Shown one piece after another: positions 1-5,867 of a DNA stretch of 15,871 nt (position 1 is its first letter; every line of letters begins with the position of its first letter). The notes under the pieces are model-generated. The model worked only from the letters and a program-made list of their open reading frames with translations, was not told where the DNA came from and ran no database searches. The DNA is from Kangiellaceae bacterium. GTDB taxonomy: Bacteria; Pseudomonadota; Gammaproteobacteria; Enterobacterales; Kangiellaceae. Made by a program: the position numbers and the translations under genes. Location: positions 1 to 15,871 of the forward strand of contig JAUUYO010000043.1 of NCBI GenBank assembly GCA_030590405.1, read 5' to 3'.

Positions 1-80
1 CTGCTGTAGCTAAAATGTTAAAACCTTATATTATGCGCTCTTTAGTGAAAGAATCGAACAGAAATAAACGTTCCGCGTAA
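1..80 (+). CDS. C-terminal end of a probable C5-cytosine DNA methyltransferase (partial)
   Basis: The frame entering from the left edge (codons from base 3) reads AVAKMLKPYI and continues to a TAA at 78-80. The cut codon before it ends in CT, so proline is possible. A (P)-A-V-A-x-x-L tail matches motif X at the end of C5-cytosine methyltransferases, where the helix follows a G-N-[AS]-V-P-P sequence. It lies 130 bp upstream of a restriction endonuclease gene on the same strand, as expected for the modification partner of a type II R-M pair. Only 25 residues are visible, so the family call rests on this short motif and on the neighbour. An N4-cytosine methylase, as paired with MvaI and BcnI themselves, fits this tail less well. 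Confidence 0.45.
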   Translation, partial: AVAKMLKPYIMRSLVKESNRNKRSA

Positions 81-210
81 TTTACAGTTTTTTGAAGAAT
101 GAACAGGTATACTGAAAAGTGAAATAATAGCAAAAGCGAGATAGAATTTTATCTCTCACTGATTGTAGACGAATAATAAAAATACTTATGAAATTTCAGC
201 AGGTAGTTCA

Positions 211-1614
211 ATGACATCAGTCCAAGGAACCTATGATACCCCCAATGCAAAAGAATTAACATTAAAGCATGTTACAGGTATTTTACATGATTTGGGATGC
301 GAACAAATCTATGTAAAAAAGCTGGCTGCTAATGATAACAGTAAAAACCAACCTTATTTCGGTGCTCATTTAACAGATTTACCCTTTATCCCCACGGGAG
401 AAATTATTGCTTCAGCATCATTGTCCAAAAAGCTCTCTGATAAAAAAAGAAAAATAAAATACCAGGCAACTCTTAATTTATCCTGGGTTGATGCTGATGG
501 CTCCACATTTAAAGCTCCTCACTCTAAACTTATTTATTATCCTCAATATCCAGAAGTAAGATTTTCAGGCTTTCTACGAGGCTCTAAAGTCAATATCAGT
601 AAATGGATGGCACCAGAGAAAAAGGGGCGTAGCGAAGGCCGGTGGCTTATTCTTGGTGTATCCACCAATGGAGCGATCTACGCTTATCTTGCTACGCCTG
701 AGAGCAATTTATCCAAAGAGCTTGCCAACACGAACTTTATTGAGGTTAGCAGTATCTTTTGGAAACTTGATGAAAAATATACAACTCAACATGCTTCTAC
801 ACGAGATGCTCTCATCAGTAAGTTACTTCAAATTCATCAAATGGGCTGGATACCCAGTCAAAGACTGAATTCTGAAAGGAATATTATCCCATATAAAGCT
901 CTTAATGGAGGTGGCTATACTCTAGAAGCCAAGTTAGGTATCTCACCTAATGGTATAGCCGAGCCAGATTATCTGGGCTGGGAAGTCAAACAGTTTGGTG
1001 TAACAAGTTTTCCAAGAACAGGTTCAAAACCAACGACATTAATGACACCTGAACCCAATGGAGGATTTTACAAAGAAAGTGGAGCCACCGAATTTGTCAG
1101 AACCTATGGATATCCAGATAAGAACGGTAAGGTTGACAGGCTTAATTTTGGTGGAAAACATATCGTAGAAAAACGTCAAAATCTAACAGGATTAACCTTG
1201 CAACTTATTGGTTTTGATCCTGATACATCCAGCATAACAGATGCACAAGGAAGCATTGCATTAATGGATAGCGCTGATAACATTACAGCAAGCTGGAGCT
1301 TTGCAAAACTCATGGATCACTGGAAATGTAAACACTCTCAGGCAGTTTATATCCCTTGCTTAAAACGAAAACTAGAATCCGGTTTAATTGAATATCACTA
1401 TGGCAATGACGTTGAGCTTGGAACTGGAACAAATTTTGAGATGATTCTTTCAGCTATGCAGTTAGGTACAGTATTCTATGATCCTGGAATAAAATTGGAA
1501 TATGCTTCAAGTGACAAACCCAAAATTAAACGCCGTAATCAATTCAGGGTTAGTCATAAAAATATTGATTCGCTCTATAAAAAATTTGACTTTGTTGATG
1601 TTAATTTAATTTAA
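211..1614 (+). CDS. MvaI/BcnI-family type II restriction endonuclease with long N-terminal extension
   Basis: Predicted to cleave unmethylated DNA as the restriction half of an R-M system. The core is recognisable by Y-T-L-E239, then D253-X4-E258-V-K260. This spacing is the same as my recollection of the MvaI active site (E36, D50, E55, K57), so the whole MvaI-like core is shifted by about 203 residues. The enzymes MvaI and BcnI are about 240-250 residues; this protein is 467. Residues 1 to about 200 are therefore an extra domain, and I see no known motif in it. It may add DNA contacts or dimerisation. The ATG at 211 is preceded by a weak Shine-Dalgarno (CAGG). The stop is 15 bp before the modA fragment. 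Sites cut by relatives are CCWGG or CCSGG; the specificity here cannot be read from the sequence. Base use is more A-rich than in the exporter genes. Confidence 0.85.
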   Translation: MTSVQGTYDTPNAKELTLKHVTGILHDLGCEQIYVKKLAANDNSKNQPYFGAHLTDLPFIPTGEIIASASLSKKLSDKKRKIKYQATLNLSWVDADGSTFKAPHSKLIYYPQYPEVRFSGFLRGSKVNISKWMAPEKKGRSEGRWLILGVSTNGAIYAYLATPESNLSKELANTNFIEVSSIFWKLDEKYTTQHASTRDALISKLLQIHQMGWIPSQRLNSERNIIPYKALNGGGYTLEAKLGISPNGIAEPDYLGWEVKQFGVTSFPRTGSKPTTLMTPEPNGGFYKESGATEFVRTYGYPDKNGKVDRLNFGGKHIVEKRQNLTGLTLQLIGFDPDTSSITDAQGSIALMDSADNITASWSFAKLMDHWKCKHSQAVYIPCLKRKLESGLIEYHYGNDVELGTGTNFEMILSAMQLGTVFYDPGIKLEYASSDKPKIKRRNQFRVSHKNIDSLYKKFDFVDVNLI

Positions 1615-1615
1615 T

Positions 1616-1621
1616 AAGGAG
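1616..1621 (+). promoter_or_regulatory. Ribosome binding site of the truncated modA copy
   Basis: AAGGAG lies 8 bases before the GTG at 1630, just after the stop of the endonuclease gene. This good Shine-Dalgarno supports 1630 as the real start. It also shows that the fragment keeps the true 5' end of a once functional gene. Confidence 0.6.
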
Positions 1622-1629
1622 ACAGTTTC

Positions 1630-1980
1630 GTGCTTATCAACTTAGTCAGTGCCCTTTCGAAAGTTCAACTAAAGAAATCACAAAGATTGCTTCTTGTCTG
1701 GTTCATCGGCCTATCTCCGCTGCTCCCTCTTCAAGCCGAAACCATACGCGTCGCAGTCGCCAGTAATTTCCTTAAAACAGCGCAACTCTTAAGCCGCCAA
1801 TTTGAAGCGCAAACCGAGCATTCCGTCCAACTCAGCAGCGGCTCTAGCGGCAAACTCTATTTGCAGATCAGTAAAGGCGCACCGTTTGATCTGTTTCTTT
1901 CCGCAGATAGCCAAAAGCCCGATGAACTGATCAAAGGCGGCTTTGCTATTGGTACGCCGTTGAGCACAGCCAAAAAATGA
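1630..1980 (+). pseudogene. modA: 5' fragment of modA (molybdate-binding protein), truncated
   Basis: This reading frame starts at GTG with a good Shine-Dalgarno. It encodes a hydrophobic signal peptide (about residues 18-36, L-Q-A before the mature E-T-I-R-V) and the first lobe of a periplasmic molybdate-binding protein up to G-G-F-A-I. From base 1952 homology to the complete modA at 3639 stops, and about nine unrelated codons lead to a TGA. Bases 1732-1951 align without gaps to 3741-3960 with about 19 mismatches, yet only four residues differ in that stretch. The signal peptides differ much more (V-S-A-L-S-K versus V-P-P-H-Q-S). The copies therefore look like diverged orthologues, not a recent duplication. 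The product lacks the second lobe and should not bind oxyanion. It may still be exported if translated. Confidence 0.85.
1732..1951 (+). repeat. Diverged direct repeat of modA 5' coding sequence (partner 3741-3960)
   Basis: A 220-bp ungapped match to 3741-3960, offset 2009 bp, roughly 91% identical by eye. Similarity fades upstream in the signal-peptide codons. It ends sharply after GCTATTG here and GCGATTG in the partner, which places a recombination or insertion boundary near 1951/3960. The 2009 bp between equivalent points hold fic, its control region and the long inverted repeat. Confidence 0.85.
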
Positions 1981-2024
1981 GAAATTTGCCAGTGCTGATA
2001 CGTCATAAATTGTAGTCGGTTTGG

Positions 2025-2072
2025 GAGTGTTAGAAAGGAGTATTAGAAATTCTGTGTCATTTTCTAATACTC
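2025..2072. repeat. Triple 12-mer cluster: two direct copies plus an inverted copy
   Basis: GAGTGTTAGAAA (2025-2036) and GAGTATTAGAAA (2038-2049) are direct copies with one mismatch. TTTCTAATACTC (2061-2072) is the exact reverse complement of the second copy. The inverted pair can form a 12-bp stem with an 11-base loop that holds the fic stop codon (2057-2059). No T-run follows on either strand, so it is not a textbook terminator. It lies about 75-120 bp after the modA homology break. It could be a recombination-site remnant, a protein binding site or a transcript 3'-end hairpin. Confidence 0.6.
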
Positions 2073-3070
2073 TCGATAAGATTTATCGTACCCTGATAGC
2101 ATTCTTTGCAAAAATTAACAAAAGCATCAAGCTCGTTGCCAACCTGATACAACGGCTCTCCAACACACGGCGCTTTATGTTTGGCACTGTATTTAGAAAG
2201 AATGGTTATATAATCTAGTCTACGTGTGGCAGGTATAACAAGAGGAGCATAACCTGCTCTCAGTAAAATAAGGTTAGCGATTAAACGTGCAATACGTCCA
2301 TTTCCGTCCCAGAATGGGTGTACCTGACCAAAGATTAAGTGAGCTATTGCATACATAGTGATCGCTTCGTCCAGACTATGAGGTTGACATGACTCTATGT
2401 ATTCGACTAAACCAACCATCAGCTTTGGCACGTCAAATGGCCGTGAGTAGGCGTGATATACACTTGACTTCCCATCAGGTAAGTCATCAAGCAATAAGTA
2501 GGTTCCATTCGGCACGACTTTAAAATCGCCATAAGGTTTATCGATATCGAATATAACGTCAGTTTGAACGGCTTTATGAAGTTGTTTGATTTTACCGACA
2601 GTCAGTTCACTACCAATCATATCGTAAAGCAAGTCGATAGCTGTGGCGTGACCCATGACTTCTTTATGATCTTTTAAAGGCTTGCCCGATACGGTTAAGC
2701 CCTCACTTAATATAAACTGCGTTTCACCTAAGTTAAGTGTATTCCCTTCAAGTGCTGTTGAGTTGTGTGTCCAGGTAGTACGCAACATGCTCAGTAGCTC
2801 TTGTTGTTTTGAGCCAGGTAAGCCCGCTAAGAACTTAAAAGTCGGTTTATTTTTCTCTGGTAGGCCTACATACCGACGAGCCTTTCGTTCGCCAGTGATT
2901 AAAACTAAACGCTGCTTAGCCGCACTATTAAGCCACCGTTGTACGGTACGATTATCGACTTGAAAATCTGTAGCAGATTTAATATCACTAATGCTGACAG
3001 GTTTGTTGGCAGAGCTGACATAATTGAGCACCAGGGCGCGTTGATCTTTTCCAGTATTATTTGGTCGCAT
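2057..3070 (-). CDS. Fic family protein (probable AMP transferase) with N-terminal HTH domain, class II
   Basis: Fic enzymes usually transfer AMP from ATP to a hydroxyl side chain of a target protein. The catalytic loop is complete: H251-P-F-W-D-G-N-G-R-I-A-R262. The substrate flap precedes it around G181-D-F-K-V-V-P-N-G. An inhibitory helix motif S104-T-A-L-E108-G109 lies before the Fic core, giving the (S/T)xxxE(G/N) signature of a self-inhibited class II Fic; E108 would block productive ATP binding. Residues about 10-70 look like a winged helix-turn-helix (I-S-D-I-K, then R-T-V-Q-R-W-L), so the protein may also bind DNA and control its own gene. The start ATG lies inside a palindromic repeat array. 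No antitoxin gene is visible next to it. It is the only gene of the left part on the minus strand. The target protein is unknown. Confidence 0.88.
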   Translation of the reverse strand: MRPNNTGKDQRALVLNYVSSANKPVSISDIKSATDFQVDNRTVQRWLNSAAKQRLVLITGERKARRYVGLPEKNKPTFKFLAGLPGSKQQELLSMLRTTWTHNSTALEGNTLNLGETQFILSEGLTVSGKPLKDHKEVMGHATAIDLLYDMIGSELTVGKIKQLHKAVQTDVIFDIDKPYGDFKVVPNGTYLLLDDLPDGKSSVYHAYSRPFDVPKLMVGLVEYIESCQPHSLDEAITMYAIAHLIFGQVHPFWDGNGRIARLIANLILLRAGYAPLVIPATRRLDYITILSKYSAKHKAPCVGEPLYQVGNELDAFVNFCKECYQGTINLIESIRK

Positions 3071-3156
3071 AAGAAGCTTTATCGGGCAATTTCTGATTTA
3101 TGCGACATTGTCGCATAAGAAGTTTTATTGGACAAGTTTTCATTTATGCGACATTT
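3065..3156. promoter_or_regulatory. Two tandem 46-bp repeats with palindromic arms: probable fic operator
   Basis: Units 3065-3110 and 3111-3156 differ at only a few positions. Each begins TCGCATAA and carries TTATGCGACA near its end, so each unit is itself an inverted repeat. The unit junction forms a perfect palindrome: TTATGCGACA (3098-3107), one T, TGTCGCATAA (3109-3118). The fic start codon (3068-3070) lies in the first arm. A possible minus-strand promoter, TTGTCC (3130-3135) with GACAAT (3107-3112) and a 17-base spacer, would have its -10 inside the palindrome. I infer binding by a dimeric HTH protein, possibly the Fic protein itself, blocking transcription and start-codon access. Confidence 0.65.
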
Positions 3157-3262
3157 ACAGCGCAGACCATCCGTTTATTCAAGTGCTCTACTCCTACTTT
3201 AATCCAGAGAGCTTGTATTATCCTTCTGTAAGTTAGATACGGCCATAAATCTGAACCGTGTC

Positions 3263-3438
3263 CTTTAACCTGGAAAAATCAGTTAAAGCACGAGAAATAG
3301 CGCCAGCCCACAGCGCACCTGACTATGCGAAAAATTGACTCATCACCCAGTAAGGTGACAACACAATTTTTCGCTACGCCATGCACACTCTGGTCTAGCA
3401 CTCTTTCCACGACTTCAACTGATTATTCCAGGTTTAAG
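3263..3438 (-). ncRNA. Candidate structured RNA: long imperfect inverted repeat upstream of fic
   Basis: Outer arms 3267-3284 and 3417-3434 pair at 17 of 18 positions. Inner arms 3285-3337 and 3364-3416 align without gaps and end in perfect GCGAAAAATTG / CAATTTTTCGC. An apical stem TCACC/GGTGA closes the centre (3338-3363). Among the inner 53 positions I count about 34 Watson-Crick pairs, 9 transitions and 10 mismatches. All nine transitions become G-U pairs on the minus strand and none on the plus strand. This points to selection on a minus-strand RNA, which would lie in the 5' region of fic. A palindromic mobile element remains possible. Confidence 0.45.
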
Positions 3439-3500
3439 ATAGATTTGTGTGGTGGGCTGCGAAGATAGGTGAATTCTGCTCTAGATAAAAAGCAATCTCC

Positions 3501-3542
3501 ATCTGTCAGATTTTATCGAAGCACCTAATTCTTATCTGTCAG
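3501..3542. repeat. Direct repeat ATCTGTCAG, 33 bp apart, upstream of modA
   Basis: Identical 9-mers at 3501-3509 and 3534-3542 are spaced 33 bp, close to three helical turns. The second overlaps the proposed -35 box of modA. This suits a pair of regulator sites on one DNA face. They do not resemble the ATCGNTATATA-type ModE operator as I recall it. Confidence 0.3.
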
Positions 3543-3564
3543 TTTGGGTATAAACCGATATAAT
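3536..3564 (+). promoter_or_regulatory. Probable sigma70 promoter of modA
   Basis: CTGTCA (3536-3541), a 17-base spacer, then a perfect TATAAT (3559-3564). Transcription would start near 3571, leaving a leader of about 68 bases before the modA ATG. The AAAGGT near 3618-3624 may serve as a weak ribosome site. Confidence 0.5.
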
Positions 3565-3638
3565 CCTGCTAAGTGTTGAATAAGCTTGGCGTAATTTAGC
3601 TAAAATAGTCGAGTGATTAAAGGTAATATCTACCAATC

Positions 3639-4460
3639 ATGCAATCCAAAAGAATCATTAAGCTAGTGCCCCCCCATCAGAGCAAACGATGCTATCTGTT
3701 GTTTATTTGTCTGATGGGCGCATTTCCAACATTCCCCCTTCAAGCCGAAACCATCCGCGTCGCAGTCGCCAGTAATTTCCTTAAAACAGCGCAGAGCCTA
3801 AGCCGTCAATTTGAAGCGCAAACTGAGCATTCCATCCAACTCAGTAGCGGCTCTAGCGGCAAGCTTTATTTGCAGATCAGTAAAGGCGCGCCTTTTGATT
3901 TATTTCTTTCCGCAGATAGCCAAAAGCCGGAAGAACTGGTCAAAGGCGGCTTTGCGATTGCTAACTCCAAGCAAACCTACGCCATTGGCCAGCTTTCTCT
4001 ATGGTTAAAATCTTGTGAACAGTCCCCAAATTTATCGTCTTTAAATAATCCTGCCATTCAAAAAATTGCGGTCGCAAATCCCAAACTAGCTCCTTACGGC
4101 ATGGCAACCAGACAATTATTGGAGAAATATCAGTTATGGCGCGACTTAGAAGCAAAAATGATATTTCCCGAGAATATCTCCCAGGTGGCTCAAATGTGCA
4201 AAATCGGAGTGGTAGACGCCGCGTTTGTCGCCGCTTCTAATAGCGAAATGTTGCTCTCAAACCAGCAAAGCTGCCTGATCAATCTATCTGCTGGCGATTA
4301 CCCCGCTATCGAGCAGCAACTGGTCATTATTTCCAGTAGCCAGAAAAAGGCAATAGCCAGACAATTCGTGCAGTACATCCATTCCCCTCAGGGACAAAAC
4401 CTTATAAAAAACATGGGATACTTAGCAGTAGACTCTGATAAAATAACCAGACTAGAATAG
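3639..4460 (+). CDS. modA: Molybdate ABC transporter, periplasmic substrate-binding protein ModA
   Basis: Captures molybdate (or tungstate) in the periplasm and delivers it to ModBC. The 273-residue length is normal. A positively charged start and a hydrophobic stretch (about 18-36) ending L-Q-A form a signal peptide. The mature protein begins E-T-I-R-V-A-V-A-S-N-F. Ligand-contact features of the family follow, such as S-S-G-S-S-G-K-L and P-F-D-L-F-L-S-A-D; the Ser and Ala backbone loops bind the oxyanion. Both lobes are present, with A-P-Y-G-M-A-T-R-Q in the second. The gene has its own promoter and is followed after 9 bases by nfuA, then modB and modC. Its first 107 codons are duplicated, with divergence, at 1630-1951. 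Confidence 0.93.
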   Translation: MQSKRIIKLVPPHQSKRCYLLFICLMGAFPTFPLQAETIRVAVASNFLKTAQSLSRQFEAQTEHSIQLSSGSSGKLYLQISKGAPFDLFLSADSQKPEELVKGGFAIANSKQTYAIGQLSLWLKSCEQSPNLSSLNNPAIQKIAVANPKLAPYGMATRQLLEKYQLWRDLEAKMIFPENISQVAQMCKIGVVDAAFVAASNSEMLLSNQQSCLINLSAGDYPAIEQQLVIISSSQKKAIARQFVQYIHSPQGQNLIKNMGYLAVDSDKITRLE

Positions 4461-4469
4461 CTCCCCCAT

Positions 4470-5087
4470 TTGGAACATCACGTGACTCAAGAAACAACAT
4501 TAGAACTCCCCTTAGTAGAAATTACCTCGGGCGCTCAAGAACATTTTTCAGGTCTACTCTCCTCACAGGATGAAGGCACTGGAATTCGCGTTTTTGTGGT
4601 TAATCCCGGCACGCCACATGCAGAATGTGGTGTTTCTTATTGCCCATTGGATGCAGTCGAAAAAGACGATCTCAAAATTGAATTGAAAAAATTCAATGCC
4701 TATATTGATAATGACAGCATTCCTTATCTGGAAGAAGCCAAAATCGACTACCAGACCGATGATATGGGCGGCCAGTTAACCCTACGTGCGCCCAACGCTA
4801 AGGCTCGCAAGGTAGACGATGACGCGCCAGCCATTGACCGTATTCGTTACCTGTTAGAATCTGAAATCAATCCTCAACTGGCCAATCACGGTGGTCAGGT
4901 TTCACTCGCTGAATTCACCGAAGATGGTATTGTCATTCTTCAGTTTGGCGGCGGCTGCCAAGGGTGTGGTATGGTAGACACGACTTTAAGTGATGGGATT
5001 GAGAAAACCTTGATGGAAAAAATCCCGGAAGTGAAAGGCGTTAAAGATATCACCGAACATGAGCAAGGTGATAATCCTTATTATTAA
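4470..5087 (+). CDS. nfuA: Fe-S cluster biogenesis protein NfuA
   Basis: Carries and delivers [4Fe-4S] clusters to client enzymes in the cytoplasm. The N-terminal degenerate A-type domain (about 15-110) keeps N-P-G-T-P-H-A-E-C-G-V-S-Y-C-P. The C-terminal Nfu domain (about 120-205) has the cluster-binding G-G-G-C163-Q-G-C166. The tail N-P-Y-Y resembles the E. coli protein (H-S-Y-Y). Length with the TTG start at 4470 is 205, against 191 in E. coli. A GTG at 4482, with GGAA eight bases upstream, gives 201 and is an equally good start; I cannot decide between them. The gap to modA is only 9 bases, so it is probably co-transcribed with modA. Placement inside a molybdate locus is unusual. Confidence 0.95.
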   Translation: MEHHVTQETTLELPLVEITSGAQEHFSGLLSSQDEGTGIRVFVVNPGTPHAECGVSYCPLDAVEKDDLKIELKKFNAYIDNDSIPYLEEAKIDYQTDDMGGQLTLRAPNAKARKVDDDAPAIDRIRYLLESEINPQLANHGGQVSLAEFTEDGIVILQFGGGCQGCGMVDTTLSDGIEKTLMEKIPEVKGVKDITEHEQGDNPYY

Positions 5088-5118
5088 TTCCGCCCCCTCT
5101 TGTTTTACTTAAGAAGCC

Positions 5119-5152
5119 TGTCATTGCGAGGAGGTACGACGCGGCAATGACA
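5119..5152. repeat. Dispersed-type palindromic repeat between nfuA and modB
   Basis: TGTCATTGC (5119-5127) and GCAATGACA (5144-5152) form a perfect 9-bp stem over a 16-base GC-rich loop. The sequence GTCATTGCGAGGAG is of a type that recurs in intergenic regions of many proteobacteria. A short T-rich stretch follows from 5156, so it may weaken transcription from nfuA into modB or protect the upstream mRNA. Confidence 0.6.
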
Positions 5153-5183
5153 AAGTATTTTAATTAAGAAATAAAAATAATCT

Positions 5184-5867
5184 ATGTCCGACTATTCCGC
5201 TATCATCGTCACTTTAAAACTGGCTTTAACCACCAGCGTTATATTGATGTTGATCGGACTGCCTTTTGCCTGGTGGCTAGCCAGGCCATCAAACAATTCA
5301 TTTACCATTAAAACACGCCCATTATTTGAAGCAATCGTCGCATTGCCGCTCGTTTTGCCGCCCACAGTGCTGGGATTTTATCTATTAATTGCCTTTTCCC
5401 CGGATAGCTGGCTGGGTGCCAGTTGGCTAAAATTAACCGGCTCGACTCTGGCATTTAGTTTTTCCGGTTTAGTTATTGGTTCACTGATCTATTCGCTGCC
5501 ATTTGTGATCCAACCATTACAAGCGACCTTTGCGGCAATCCCTGAAGCCACTCTGGAAGCAGGCGCTTCGCTTGGCGCAAGTAAGTTTAAACAGTTTAAA
5601 AAAATTGTACTGCCATTAAGCAAAACCGGACTGATCAGCGCTTTCAGCCTGGGGTTTGCTCATACTTTAGGTGAGTTTGGTGTGGTGTTAATGATCGGCG
5701 GAAATATTCAAGGCCAAACCCGAGTGGTGTCAATCGCCATTTATGACCATGTCGAAACCTTGCAATTTGGTGATGCCCATCAACTATCAATTATTTTGAT
5801 TGCTTTTTCTCTTGCGCTTCTCACCTTGCTCTATCGTTTCAAACATAACCGAGTAGGTTTTCACTGA
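5184..5867 (+). CDS. modB: Molybdate ABC transporter permease ModB
   Basis: Inner-membrane channel of the molybdate importer. At 227 residues it has the usual ModB size and about five hydrophobic helices, the first at about 7-31. The coupling helix with the EAA motif reads E-A-G-A-S-L-G-A-S around 124-132, followed by K-I-V-L-P-L. A ModB-typical G-F-A-H-T-L-G-E-F-G-V-V-L-M-I-G-G-N is present after it. The stop TGA shares its last base with the modC ATG at 5867, which implies coupled translation. It lies 96 bases after nfuA, beyond a palindromic repeat. It may be read through from modA or have its own weak promoter; I see no clear one. Confidence 0.94.
   Translation: MSDYSAIIVTLKLALTTSVILMLIGLPFAWWLARPSNNSFTIKTRPLFEAIVALPLVLPPTVLGFYLLIAFSPDSWLGASWLKLTGSTLAFSFSGLVIGSLIYSLPFVIQPLQATFAAIPEATLEAGASLGASKFKQFKKIVLPLSKTGLISAFSLGFAHTLGEFGVVLMIGGNIQGQTRVVSIAIYDHVETLQFGDAHQLSIILIAFSLALLTLLYRFKHNRVGFH

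Larger units (their letters stand above)
3157..3638. other. Non-coding region between fic and modA
   Basis: 482 bases without a convincing gene. They hold the long inverted repeat (3263-3438), a direct repeat ATCTGTCAG at 3501-3509 and 3534-3542, and the modA promoter. Bases 3157-3262 show nothing I can assign. A short plus-strand frame ending at about 3235 reads like protein (F-I-Q-V-L-Y-S-Y-F-N-P-E-S), but it has no recognisable family or start. Confidence 0.6.

Noticed and set aside
81..113. Promoter TTTACA ... TATACT for the endonuclease gene
   Set aside because: The spacer is 21 bases, too long for a sigma70 promoter. The gene may be transcribed from the methylase side.
138..155. GAGATA/TATCTC hairpin upstream of the endonuclease gene as a controller-protein site or terminator
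   Set aside because: Short AT-rich stem with no T-run and no symmetrical companion site. No C-protein gene is visible.
3111..3156. Type III toxin-antitoxin RNA repeats upstream of fic
   Set aside because: Only two units, each strongly palindromic and overlapping the start codon, which fits an operator better. Fic proteins are not type III toxins.
3117..3235. Plus-strand open stretch ending in a protein-like tail before the stop near 3235
   Set aside because: It runs through the fic repeat array, has no start with a ribosome site and matches no family I recognise. It could be a remnant of an interrupted gene, but the support is too thin.
3263..3438. Integron attC site reading of the long inverted repeat (ends CTTTAAC and GTTTAAG resemble R boxes)
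   Set aside because: The inner inverted 7-mers are separated by 12 bases, not the usual 5-6, the right end breaks the GTTRRRY rule, and no integrase or cassette array is visible.
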